From: Leptospira brenneri
Lineage (GTDB): Bacteria; Spirochaetota; Leptospiria; Leptospirales; Leptospiraceae
NCBI RefSeq assembly: GCF_002812125.1
Contig: NZ_NPDQ01000003.1
Coordinates: forward strand, 310,001 to 374,000
Reading direction: 5' to 3'
Length of the DNA: 64,000 nt
In this document: one piece after another, positions 1 to 8,280 of the stretch
Layout: every line of letters starts with the position of its first letter
How positions within the stretch are numbered: position 1 is the stretch's first letter
The notes under the pieces: generated by a model
The model's input: only the letters and a program-made list of their open reading frames with translations
Told to the model about the DNA's origin: nothing
The model's database searches: none
Program-made: the position numbers and the translations under genes

Positions 1-847
1 CTTTTTTACGGAAAGGTTCTTCGAATAAGTATAAAGCTTCTCGTGCTGCAACCGTTTTGTCCTTTGCACCAAATAAAACCAAACGGTTACAATACTTTTG
101 CAAAGTCCTTAAGTTGAAGTGGTATTTTTCTAAATCACCCTTTCCGATCTCTCCTGATTTAATCCGGGCTTCCGACTCTAGACTGATCCGAATGATTTGT
201 TTCAGAACTTCTTCCGAAAGCATGGGATAGAGTTTTTTTAAGATAAAAAACATCTCGTCCGGCGAATACGGATCTACATAAACAACAGCAAAGTGTTTTG
301 TAATATCAAAAGGTAATGGTTTTCTTCCTTCAAAACCTTCACTTGGGTTTTGGGTTCCAATAAACCAAAATCCTGTTTTGCCATTTACCCTTTCCCCACT
401 TCCTTCCAATAGGTCTAAGTAGTTCGATTCATAAACAGAGGAAAATCGTTTGATGATGTTGGGAGCACAAAGGTTCATTTCATCGGCAACAAAACTAAGC
501 CCCTCTGAGAGAGCATTGGTGAGCGGACCATTTGACCAAGTAAATCCTTTCCCATCCAGAAGGATTCGGTAAGATCCAATCAGATCTTCGGGGAGGGTGT
601 CTTCATTGAAACTGAACCGAAGGGTAGGTTGTTTACGAAGGGCATTGATATAATAAATAAGAGCGTTTTTTCCGACCCCGGCATCACCTACGAGAAGGAC
701 AGGGATCCCTTCTAGCATGGGGTATAGAATTTTTTGTAAGGTAAGTTTTACCGAGTCGGTTTCGACAAGGCTAGAAGGGAAAACGGGAAACTTACTCGTG
801 GGCGGGAGAACCGGCACTTTCACATCAGCGATGGTAACAAATTCCAT
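1..847 (-). CDS. MoxR-like AAA ATPase (AAA_5 type), C-terminus beyond window
   Basis: The first 282 codons of an AAA+ ATPase of the MoxR/dynein-related group are visible; the C-terminus runs off base 1. Translation from ATG at 847 gives a Walker A loop near residues 54-61 (GDAGVGKN), a Walker B near 117-123 (LSFVADE) and a sensor-1-like Asn near 163 (TQNPSEGF). The Walker A lysine is followed by Asn rather than the usual Ser/Thr. MoxR-type ATPases usually act as chaperones with a von Willebrand factor A partner, which could lie outside the window. The start faces the aminotransferase gene across about 80 bp. The family call is firm; the substrate is unknown. Confidence 0.8.
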   Translation of the reverse strand, partial: MEFVTIADVKVPVLPPTSKFPVFPSSLVETDSVKLTLQKILYPMLEGIPVLLVGDAGVGKNALIYYINALRKQPTLRFSFNEDTLPEDLIGSYRILLDGKGFTWSNGPLTNALSEGLSFVADEMNLCAPNIIKRFSSVYESNYLDLLEGSGERVNGKTGFWFIGTQNPSEGFEGRKPLPFDITKHFAVVYVDPYSPDEMFFILKKLYPMLSEEVLKQIIRISLESEARIKSGEIGKGDLEKYHFNLRTLQKYCNRLVLFGAKDKTVAAREALYLFEEPFRKK

Positions 848-928
848 ATCCTTCAGATTTCTACCCATTTCCTAGGTGTAAACCAAATTCTATTGACCCG
901 TACCTCCCTAAAAAACCATGATGATTCC

Positions 929-2026
929 ATGGATTTCGCAAATAGAATGTATGGGATTGACTCCTCCCCCATCCGCAAGGCCTTTGAACTTGCACGGAGT
1001 ATCCAAAATCCGATCAATTTGAGTATCGGCCAGCCGCACTTCCCTTGTCCACCTAACATCATAGAGGTTATGACACAAGCAGCCAGGGATGGCAAAACTT
1101 CTTACACTCTCACCGGTGGAATTCCTGAGCTAAAATCTGCCATGGCAGAAAAATACCGAACCCAAAATAAAATTACTTATGCTCATGAAGACAGGATCCT
1201 TGCCACTTCGGGAATCTCTTCTGCTTTGTTTTTATTATTCAATGCCCTAGTCAATGAAGGGGATGAATGTTTAGTGATCTCACCCTACTTTCTCATGTAC
1301 CCTGCTATGTTAAAGTTTTATGGGGGAAAGGTGGTTCCTCTAGAGGAAAGTTTTAAACCAGAAGATTTAGAATCTTTAAAATCTAGAAAATTCAAACTCA
1401 TCATTTTTTCCAATCCTTCCAATCCCACAGGTAAAGTTCTCTCAAAAGAACAACTAAGGGCTCTAGCGAACCTCGCAGAAACTACGGGAGCTTATCTGAT
1501 CAGTGATGAAATTTACGAACTCTTTGATTACGATAAACAGTTTTTCTCCATTGGATCGGAGTATGAAAAAACAATTACACTCACTGGGTTTTCCAAAACC
1601 TACAATATGACAGGTCTTCGGCTTGCGACCATCCTTGCTGAGGACAAGGTCATCAAGGCCCTTACCACCTTACAACAGTATACTGTTGTTTGTGCTCCTT
1701 CCATCACCCAATGGGCCGGAATCGAAGCCTTAAAAACAGATATGAGTGCGTACATCCAAGATTATAAAGAAAAACGTGATTTTGTTTATGAATCTTTAAA
1801 AGACTACTATCCCATCCAAAAATCAGGGGGAGCCTTTTATTCCTTCTTCCAAGTTCCCGTCACTGATGATGAGTTCATCCAAAGGGCTGTGAAAAAGGAT
1901 CTCATTTTGGTTCCTGGATTTATCTTCTGTGACAAAAAGAATTTTGTCAGACTTTCTTTTGCTACGGAATGGGACACTTTGAAACGAGGAATGAAAGCCT
2001 TACAGGAACTTTCGAAAGAAAGTTAA
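929..2026 (+). CDS. class I/II PLP-dependent aminotransferase
   Basis: This is a fold-type I pyridoxal-phosphate aminotransferase of the aspartate aminotransferase I-gamma type. From ATG 929 it is 365 residues, the normal length. Landmarks are the NPSNPTG loop (about 162-168), the cofactor-binding Asp in SDEIYE (about 193), the Schiff-base lysine in GFSKTYNMTG (about 223) and a C-terminal substrate Arg in FVRLSFA. A TTG at 893 could extend the protein by 12 residues, but they look non-family, so I prefer ATG 929, although neither start has a strong ribosome-binding site. The exact amino-acid substrate cannot be told from sequence. Confidence 0.88.
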   Translation: MDFANRMYGIDSSPIRKAFELARSIQNPINLSIGQPHFPCPPNIIEVMTQAARDGKTSYTLTGGIPELKSAMAEKYRTQNKITYAHEDRILATSGISSALFLLFNALVNEGDECLVISPYFLMYPAMLKFYGGKVVPLEESFKPEDLESLKSRKFKLIIFSNPSNPTGKVLSKEQLRALANLAETTGAYLISDEIYELFDYDKQFFSIGSEYEKTITLTGFSKTYNMTGLRLATILAEDKVIKALTTLQQYTVVCAPSITQWAGIEALKTDMSAYIQDYKEKRDFVYESLKDYYPIQKSGGAFYSFFQVPVTDDEFIQRAVKKDLILVPGFIFCDKKNFVRLSFATEWDTLKRGMKALQELSKES

Positions 2027-2075
2027 ACTGGCACTCTGCCAATCTAAGTGGATTAGAAACAAAGAAAGGATTTTT

Positions 2076-2924
2076 ATGAACGATTCGAATTGGTTTTTCC
2101 TTTGGAGTCTTTCTGTCTATGGGATCCTTTTTTTCTTTGGAGCTAGTCTCGCCAGTTTCTATACCACACTTGCAGAACGAATTTTACTTTATTGTTACGG
2201 CAAAAAAAGAAAGGAAGTTCATGGCTTTTCTCGTTGGAAAACTATTTTTTCCAAACCAAGTCACTGTCCGTCTTGCGGACATTTGGTAACAAAAACAAAT
2301 CTTATGCCGATTGTTGGTTGGTATTTGACTAAAGGCAAATGTTCCCATTGTAAAATAGAACTCCCAAAACTCTACCCTCTCACAGAATTTCTTTTTGGTC
2401 TAATGGCCATCTTTATCTATTTTGTATCAGAAGATATTTTGGGGACCATCACCCTTCTTTTCTTTTTCGGGCATTTACTGATTTCTATGATGACCGACGT
2501 GGCTAAATTTTCTCTCGATTATGAAAATCTTCCTTTTCTCGTAGGATTTGGTTTTCTCTCCAACTATCTTCTGTTTGGTGAATTTTTCACAATAGAAACT
2601 CTATGGGTCTATTTAGGTTTTTTCAGTTTTTACCTTTTCATTTACCTTTTGTTTCGCGGGGGAACTGGCCTGGGAGATGTGATTTTTTCGCCCGTGTTTG
2701 CCACCATTGCGGGCAATCCTTTTTGGATTTTATATTTTAACTCGGCTTACCTACTCGCAGTGGGATTTAGTTTTCTCCTTCGCAAAAAAGGAGAACCCTT
2801 AAAAGGGAAAAAAATTCCTATGGGACTTTATTTTTCTCTCGGATTATTTCTAACCTACTTTGCCAAATTACTTGTCCATTACTACAACTGGGAGGGATTC
2901 TCTATTTATGGAACCATTGAATGA
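2076..2924 (+). CDS. type IV prepilin peptidase (A24 family)
   Basis: A 282-residue polytopic membrane protein with the prepilin peptidase layout: an N-terminal membrane segment and cytoplasmic domain holding a CPSC...CSHC zinc tetrad (about residues 66-92), followed by about six hydrophobic segments. The two catalytic aspartates are seen as MMTDVAKF and GTGLGDV, the GxGD signature. Enzymes of this family cleave, and often N-methylate, type IV pilin-like precursors at the inner membrane. The 3' end overlaps pdxH by 17 bases, suggesting translational coupling. The Cys tetrad argues for a full bifunctional peptidase/methylase rather than a short A24 peptidase. Confidence 0.85.
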   Translation: MNDSNWFFLWSLSVYGILFFFGASLASFYTTLAERILLYCYGKKRKEVHGFSRWKTIFSKPSHCPSCGHLVTKTNLMPIVGWYLTKGKCSHCKIELPKLYPLTEFLFGLMAIFIYFVSEDILGTITLLFFFGHLLISMMTDVAKFSLDYENLPFLVGFGFLSNYLLFGEFFTIETLWVYLGFFSFYLFIYLLFRGGTGLGDVIFSPVFATIAGNPFWILYFNSAYLLAVGFSFLLRKKGEPLKGKKIPMGLYFSLGLFLTYFAKLLVHYYNWEGFSIYGTIE

Positions 2925-3561
2925 ATTACAAAACATGCGAAGGCTTTACACACGTTCTATTCTATCAGAAGAGACAGCCGGATCCAATCCATTAGAACTA
3001 TTCCAACTTTGGTTTTCCGAAGCAAAAGAGGAAGGAGAACAAGAGCCAAATGCAATGAGCCTTGCTACAGTGGATCAATCAGGACAACCTTCCGTTCGAA
3101 CTGTTTTACTGAAAGGACTCATCCGTGAAGAATTCCAATTCTTTACCAATTATGATTCGGATAAAGGAAAAGATATTGCTGAGAACCCCCGTGTGGCTCT
3201 CAATTTCTTTTGGCCCAAACTGGAAAGGCAAATTCGAATAGAAGGTCAAGCGACCCGTATTTCCAAAGAAGAGTCGAAAGCCTATTTCCAAGTAAGACCT
3301 AGAGAATCACAAATTGGAGCACTAACATCAAATCAAAGTTCGGTGGTTCCTTCCAGAGAATTTTTAGAAGAAAAGTTTGCCTCTCTTACCAAAGAATGGG
3401 AAGGAAAAGAAATACCAATGCCAGAAAACTGGGGTGGGTATTCTGTATTCCCTACCAAAATTGAATTTTGGCAAGGAAGGGTGGGAAGACTTCATGATAG
3501 AATCCAGTTTGAAAGAAAAGATAAAACAGAAACTTGGGTTCGTGCAAGGCTTTCTCCATAA
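2908..3561 (+). CDS. pdxH: pyridoxamine 5'-phosphate oxidase
   Basis: A flavin mononucleotide enzyme that oxidises pyridoxamine/pyridoxine phosphate to pyridoxal phosphate. ATG 2908 has a GGGAGG ribosome-binding site inside the end of the upstream gene and gives 217 residues, typical for PdxH. The FMN-binding core (SVRTVLLKG, FFTNYDS) and the C-terminal family block (FWQGRVGRLHDR, ending RARLSP) are present. A longer frame from 2860 would lie within the prepilin peptidase coding sequence and is unlikely. It follows a PLP enzyme gene and sits tail to tail with ribBA, whose pathway supplies its flavin. Confidence 0.93.
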   Translation: MEPLNELQNMRRLYTRSILSEETAGSNPLELFQLWFSEAKEEGEQEPNAMSLATVDQSGQPSVRTVLLKGLIREEFQFFTNYDSDKGKDIAENPRVALNFFWPKLERQIRIEGQATRISKEESKAYFQVRPRESQIGALTSNQSSVVPSREFLEEKFASLTKEWEGKEIPMPENWGGYSVFPTKIEFWQGRVGRLHDRIQFERKDKTETWVRARLSP

Positions 3562-3625
3562 GTCCAGAGCTATCAATACAGAAACCCTTCGAAAACAAAT
3601 AAAAGAAATCAATCAGACATTTATT

Positions 3626-3654
3626 GGTCTCTTCCCTTTATCAAGGAAAAGACC
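3626..3654. terminator. possible bidirectional hairpin between pdxH and ribBA
   Basis: A 10-bp stem with one mismatch (GGTCTCTTCC pairing with GGAAAAGACC) lies between two convergent genes. T-runs on either side are short, so it is a weak rho-independent terminator at best. The rest of 3562-3668 shows no gene. Confidence 0.45.
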
Positions 3655-3668
3655 AGGATGATTTTTGG

Positions 3669-4877
3669 CTAACCGTGTAGATTCAACAAATGTCCGAGTT
3701 TTGTTTTTTTAGTTTGTAAATAACGCGAGTTCTCTTCTACAGGATCTATCTCAATAGGAACTCGTTCGGTTACGTGCAAGTTGTATCCTTCGAGTCCCAC
3801 AATCTTACGAGGGTTATTGGTGATGAGTTTCATTTGTTTCACTCCAATATCCCGTAAAATCTGAGCACCAATTCCATATTCTCTCAAATCAGGAGCAAAA
3901 CCCAATTTTTCATTGGCTTCTACTGTATCCAGCCCCCCCTCTTGTAAGGAATAGGCTTTGAGTTTGTTGATGATTCCAATCCCACGTCCTTCTTGACGCA
4001 TATAGAGTAGGACTCCATTCCCTTCTTTTTCAATCATGCGAAGAGCATTGTGGAGCTGCGGCCCGCAGTCACAACGTTGGGAAGAGAAGATATCGCCAGT
4101 CAAACATTCGCTATGAACACGAACAAGGACAGGTTTCTCTGGATCAATTTCGCCCTTTACCAAAGCCATGTGAACTTTGTCGTCAATCTGTGTGGAATAA
4201 GCTTTGATTTTAAAATCACCAAATTCGGTAGGAAGACTTGCTTCCACTTCTAAATGAATTAATTTCTCTTTGTGTCTTCGGTAACGAATTAAGTCTTCAA
4301 TGGTGTAAATATTAAGACCATGTGTTTTTGCAAATTTTTCCAAATCAGGAATTCTTGCCATAGACCCATCATCATTCATAATTTCGCAAATCACACCACT
4401 TGGATAAAGACCAGCTAATTTAGATAAGTCGACAGCCGCTTCCGTATGCCCTGCCCTTCGTAAAACTCCACCAGTCACGGCTTGTAATGGAAACATATGA
4501 CCTGGACGTATCAAATCTTCCGATTTGGTTTTGGGGTCTAGGAGTGCTTCGACAGTTTTGGCTCTGTCAGGTGCGGAGATTCCCGTGGAAGTTCCATGTT
4601 TCGCATCCACTGATACTGTAAATGCGGTTCCGTGTTTGTCACCTAAGGAAAGATCATCCACCATCTTTCCAAGACCCAAAGTTTGGAGTCTTTCCCTCTC
4701 CATGGGGACACAGATAAGACCACGACCATGGGTTGCCATAAAGTTGATTTTGTCTTTATCTGCAAATTGGGAAGCACAGACCAGATCTCCTTCGTTTTCT
4801 CTGTCTTCAGAGTCGACTAAGATGATCATTTTGCCTTGGCGGATTTCTTCGATTGCTTCTTCGATCGGACGTATCAT
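3669..4877 (-). CDS. ribBA: bifunctional DHBP synthase / GTP cyclohydrolase II
   Basis: A 402-residue fusion that starts both arms of riboflavin synthesis. Residues 1-200 are 3,4-dihydroxy-2-butanone-4-phosphate synthase ([37 protein letters not shown]). Residues about 205-402 are GTP cyclohydrolase II, with the zinc-site cysteines in [17 protein letters not shown] and the catalytic [10 protein letters not shown] and [12 protein letters not shown] blocks. All key residues of both domains are visible. It is transcribed alone on the minus strand, away from ribD-ribE (5.4-7.3 kb), so the pathway is split across at least two transcription units here. Confidence 0.95.
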   Translation of the reverse strand: MIRPIEEAIEEIRQGKMIILVDSEDRENEGDLVCASQFADKDKINFMATHGRGLICVPMERERLQTLGLGKMVDDLSLGDKHGTAFTVSVDAKHGTSTGISAPDRAKTVEALLDPKTKSEDLIRPGHMFPLQAVTGGVLRRAGHTEAAVDLSKLAGLYPSGVICEIMNDDGSMARIPDLEKFAKTHGLNIYTIEDLIRYRRHKEKLIHLEVEASLPTEFGDFKIKAYSTQIDDKVHMALVKGEIDPEKPVLVRVHSECLTGDIFSSQRCDCGPQLHNALRMIEKEGNGVLLYMRQEGRGIGIINKLKAYSLQEGGLDTVEANEKLGFAPDLREYGIGAQILRDIGVKQMKLITNNPRKIVGLEGYNLHVTERVPIEIDPVEENSRYLQTKKTKLGHLLNLHG

Positions 4878-4995
4878 GGGGAAAGGCCTCTATATACTAA
4901 AACTCTGAAAGCCGTTCCGAATTAAAGAAGATTCCCAAAGAAAGTCATTGATTTTTCCCCTTTCTTTTGTCTAAATGTTCCGGATCGGAGGGGAT

Positions 4996-5373
4996 GTGGA
5001 ACTGAAACTGAACACAACGGGAAAGATCAAAACCATCGAAATCGCGGGTAAATTTGACATCGAATCCACGGAGGAATTCGAATCTATCTTTGCAAAACTC
5101 ATTGAACCACATCCGAGCATCGTTTCCATTGAAATGAGTCGCCTGGATTATATAGATTCCTCAGGCATTGGTTCTCTCATCAAAAGCCTTAACTCTCTCA
5201 AAAACAAAAAAGGAAAACTAGTCCTTGTGGGGATGAAACCCATGATCCAAAATGTATTTAAATTAGCAAAACTAGATATGTTTTTTGAAATTATGAATGC
5301 TAACGATTTCCAAACAAAGTACGTAGCAGATGATAATGATTCTGATATCGACAATCTACTAAAAAGAAACTAA
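4996..5373 (+). CDS. STAS-domain anti-sigma factor antagonist
   Basis: A single STAS domain of about 125 residues, as in SpoIIAA/RsbV proteins that bind and titrate kinase-type anti-sigma factors. The conserved loop YIDSSGIGSL carries the serine that is normally phosphorylated, so the regulatory switch looks intact. I favour GTG 4996 because a GGAGGGG ribosome-binding site lies just upstream; ATG 4975 would add seven residues (MFRIGGD) and would place that site inside the gene. The C-terminal tail is acidic (DDNDSDIDN). No partner kinase is encoded nearby. Its stop codon overlaps that of ribE on the other strand. Confidence 0.85.
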   Translation: MELKLNTTGKIKTIEIAGKFDIESTEEFESIFAKLIEPHPSIVSIEMSRLDYIDSSGIGSLIKSLNSLKNKKGKLVLVGMKPMIQNVFKLAKLDMFFEIMNANDFQTKYVADDNDSDIDNLLKRN

Positions 5374-5978
5374 GAACCTGATCTTTGGCTTAAATAGTTT
5401 TCGATATATTTGGCCAAAACATCCACTTCGACATTCAATCTCTGGTCTTTTTTCCAGGTTCCAGCATTGGTTTTTTCCATGGTTTCAGGGATGAGGATGA
5501 GTTGGATACTCCCATCCTTTACGTCCACAACAGTGAGACTGATCCCATCCAAAGTCACTGATCCTTTTTTTACAAAATAACGACGAAGTTCTTCTGGGAT
5601 TTCCACCCAGAACTCTTCCACTTCTTTTTCAATTTGTTTTCGAGAAATCACTTTGGCCATTCCGTCCACATGGCCTTGCACCATATGTCCTCCAAAACGT
5701 TGTCCCATTGCCATAGCCCTTTCCAAATTGACAGAAGACCCTTCTCCTAACCGAGATAAGTTGGTCAGTTCCAATGATTTAAATGATGCATAAAATTTAA
5801 ATAGATTCCCTAACTCAGAGAACTCAGTGACTGTCATACAAGCACCGTTGATGGCAATAGAATCCCCTAATTTTAAATCAGGTTTTTCCCATTCCGTTTC
5901 CACGGTAAATTGAATTCCCGAATCAATCGGTTCAATAGTGACCACCTTTCCGATAGCTTCAATAAGGCCAGTAAACAT
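5370..5978 (-). CDS. ribE: riboflavin synthase, alpha subunit
   Basis: Converts two molecules of 6,7-dimethyl-8-ribityllumazine to riboflavin. The 202-residue protein shows two tandem lumazine-binding beta-barrel repeats: the first starts at the invariant MFTGLIEAIG, and the second at GHMVQGHVDG with SVTLDGISLTVVDV. Length and repeat spacing are normal. It begins 3 bases after ribD and is probably translated from the same mRNA. The gene symbol ribC is used in some organisms. The 3' end overlaps the STAS gene by 4 bases. Confidence 0.95.
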   Translation of the reverse strand: MFTGLIEAIGKVVTIEPIDSGIQFTVETEWEKPDLKLGDSIAINGACMTVTEFSELGNLFKFYASFKSLELTNLSRLGEGSSVNLERAMAMGQRFGGHMVQGHVDGMAKVISRKQIEKEVEEFWVEIPEELRRYFVKKGSVTLDGISLTVVDVKDGSIQLILIPETMEKTNAGTWKKDQRLNVEVDVLAKYIENYLSQRSGS

Positions 5979-5981
5979 AAA

Positions 5982-7331
5982 CTAGGTGCTCCTCTCTGGT
6001 TTTCTAATAAAAATACGGTTCGTTCCAACTTGGTATTCCGAAATCAAAAGTTCATTTTGGAAAACAAAAGGAATTCCATCAGGAAAAGATTTATCTTCGT
6101 TTCGGATTTCAATGATTCTATCCGTATCTGAGATCTCATCTTCTAAAAATTCAGGGAAAAAATTTCCAGATTCACATAACAAAGTATTAATGCCAAGTTC
6201 ACCCAAAATTTCGAGAAATTTCCAACCTTCATTTCGACGTAAATAAACTCCTTCAAACCGAGATAGAGGTCTTATCAACCGTTCTAGTTCTACGTCTTCT
6301 TCTGTAATCTCATCTGAAATGATAAAAAAAACACATTTTTTTTCGCCATATTTTTCTGTAAGTGCCTGTTGGTTTGCAAAAAAAACATCCGATGGAAGTT
6401 TTTTAGGGTCCAAACAAAAAACACGATACGGTTGGTAGAGGTTTTCTTCTAAGTTATGGATTTGGTTTGTATCTTTTGCAAATTGTAAGATGGAAGAAAA
6501 AAGTCCAGAGCCGGCTTCAAAAAAAGGTTCTAGTTCGGTGATTCGAATTCCTGGTTTATGTGAGAGAACCATCTCTTCTGTAATTCGGAAGTTAAGTGAT
6601 GGACAGTCAGAGAGAATGGTTCCTGGGCCAACGGCAACAGCATCTACTTTTGCGCGTAACAACTGTAAGTAGAGATCCACTTCCTGTGAACTCACCCGTT
6701 CTTTCTTTTTATCAAAAGAGGCAAAATTTCCCTCTTTTGATGTCGCGGATTTGATCCAAACCCATGGCCTCCCCGTTTGGATTCTGGTTAAAAACCCCTG
6801 TAAATAAGGAAGGGAAACCTTTGCAAGCATCGGATCTAGTGCCACTGAGATTCCGGATTTTGTATACGAACTCCAATCACCCGAGACCACAAGAGGATTG
6901 GGATCTTTCCATCCTAACTTTACCTCTTTTGGTTTTCTTTCGATCACCAAATCACGGCAAGGTGGTGTTTTTCCGAAATGGGTACAAGGTTCTAAACTAA
7001 CGGAGAGGATGGTTTGATCAGAAGGGATCTGATCCTGTTTCTCTGAATTCGAAATTTCAAACTCGATTGAGTTTGTATTTTCCTGGGAACCCAAACTGGA
7101 AAGATTTGAATTTTCTTTTGGGTCTAAAATTGGTATTTTTGGATAACGGGAATAAAGTTCTCTTTCTGCATGGTTTCCACCAAAGGTTTGGGTGTGAGCG
7201 CTAGAGAGAACTTTTCCCTCGGTGTCAGTTAAAACAGCAGAAACAGGTGGATTGGCTCCGGTTTTTCCCATCGCCAAAAATCCAAGTAAGGAATGCAGAG
7301 AATAAGTTTCCTTCCGTTTCTCTGCATTCAT
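5982..7331 (-). CDS. ribD: bifunctional pyrimidine deaminase/reductase of riboflavin synthesis
   Basis: The N-terminal cytidine-deaminase-like domain has the zinc site: GNHAERELY gives His and the proton-shuttle Glu, and SLEPCTHFGKTPPC gives two cysteines. The C-terminal half (from about residue 185, GRPWVWIKSA) corresponds to the NADPH-dependent reductase domain but is poorly conserved. At 449 residues it is longer than the usual roughly 360-380. The extra length includes an Asn/Ser/Glu-rich insertion of about 35 residues between the two zinc-ligand motifs (about residues 70-105). It lies 10 bases after secF and 3 bases before ribE. Confidence 0.9.
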   Translation of the reverse strand: MNAEKRKETYSLHSLLGFLAMGKTGANPPVSAVLTDTEGKVLSSAHTQTFGGNHAERELYSRYPKIPILDPKENSNLSSLGSQENTNSIEFEISNSEKQDQIPSDQTILSVSLEPCTHFGKTPPCRDLVIERKPKEVKLGWKDPNPLVVSGDWSSYTKSGISVALDPMLAKVSLPYLQGFLTRIQTGRPWVWIKSATSKEGNFASFDKKKERVSSQEVDLYLQLLRAKVDAVAVGPGTILSDCPSLNFRITEEMVLSHKPGIRITELEPFFEAGSGLFSSILQFAKDTNQIHNLEENLYQPYRVFCLDPKKLPSDVFFANQQALTEKYGEKKCVFFIISDEITEEDVELERLIRPLSRFEGVYLRRNEGWKFLEILGELGINTLLCESGNFFPEFLEDEISDTDRIIEIRNEDKSFPDGIPFVFQNELLISEYQVGTNRIFIRKPERST

Positions 7332-7341
7332 CGTCAGTCGG

Positions 7342-8280
7342 TTATACGAATCTTTTTTTCCTGAGTTGGTCGTAAATCTCAGAAATGGGAGCCGCTATGT
7401 AAATCGAAGAGTAAGTTCCGACAAGAACCCCAAATAAAAGAACAAATGCAAAGTCATACAACTCTACAGCCCCACCCACAATGATTGCAATGACTGAAAT
7501 CATCGTCGTAAAAGATGTATTGATTGTTCTACCTAAGGTTTGGCTGATCGAAACATTGATGATATTCGAAAGTGCTAAATTGTCTTTCCCATGTGCATTT
7601 TCTCGGATCCGGTCAAACACAACGATTTTATCATTAATGGAATAACCAAGGAGCGTGAGTAGAGCTGCAATGATAGGAACACTTGGTTTGATTTGTAAAA
7701 ATCCGATGAGTGCCAAGGTCATAAGAATATCATGAACTAGTGCAATGGAAGAGGCTAAAGCAAACTTAAACTGCGAACGAATACTTAAATACAAAAGAAT
7801 GATCGCAAGAGTTGTGAGTAGAAGTGTGATTCCGACTTCTGTCAACTCACCTCCGACAACTGCCCCCACTTGGTCTGCCGAAAGAACTTTTTCTTTCGGT
7901 AGTTTGTATTCATATCTAAGAAGTTGCACAAAACGGTCAATGGCAGAGGTAGAAGTTTCACGATTTTCTTCAGGAATTTCTTTATAAAGGGATTCGATCG
8001 TATCTAACGAACCAAGTCCTATATCTAACTGATAGATATTCTTTTCTTTTTCCAAAAGAATCACAACTGCTTCAATGTTTTTAGATTGAAAGTATCCATC
8101 TAAATCATTTCGCGTTTTATCTGCCGGAAGTTCAACAACCGTTCTTAAACCGCCGTTAAAGTCTAGTGAGTGAGCAAACCCACCATACTTAGTGAAGGTG
8201 ATCACAAATCCGGCAACAATTGCTAAAAATGAAAAACTAAGAGTAAAGTATTTATACTTTGTAAAATTGATATTATACAT
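7342..8280 (-). CDS. secF: protein translocase subunit SecF
   Basis: Inner-membrane partner of SecD, which uses the proton gradient to help pull secreted proteins across the membrane. It has about six membrane segments with a periplasmic loop after the first and the SecF signatures DFNGGLR and SINDKIVVFDRIRE. I chose ATG 8280 because it has an AGGAG site 8 bases upstream; the frame can be extended to 8301 inside secD without that support. The gene overlaps the end of secD by 8 bases. Length of 312 residues is typical. Confidence 0.95.
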   Translation of the reverse strand: MYNINFTKYKYFTLSFSFLAIVAGFVITFTKYGGFAHSLDFNGGLRTVVELPADKTRNDLDGYFQSKNIEAVVILLEKEKNIYQLDIGLGSLDTIESLYKEIPEENRETSTSAIDRFVQLLRYEYKLPKEKVLSADQVGAVVGGELTEVGITLLLTTLAIILLYLSIRSQFKFALASSIALVHDILMTLALIGFLQIKPSVPIIAALLTLLGYSINDKIVVFDRIRENAHGKDNLALSNIINVSISQTLGRTINTSFTTMISVIAIIVGGAVELYDFAFVLLFGVLVGTYSSIYIAAPISEIYDQLRKKRFV

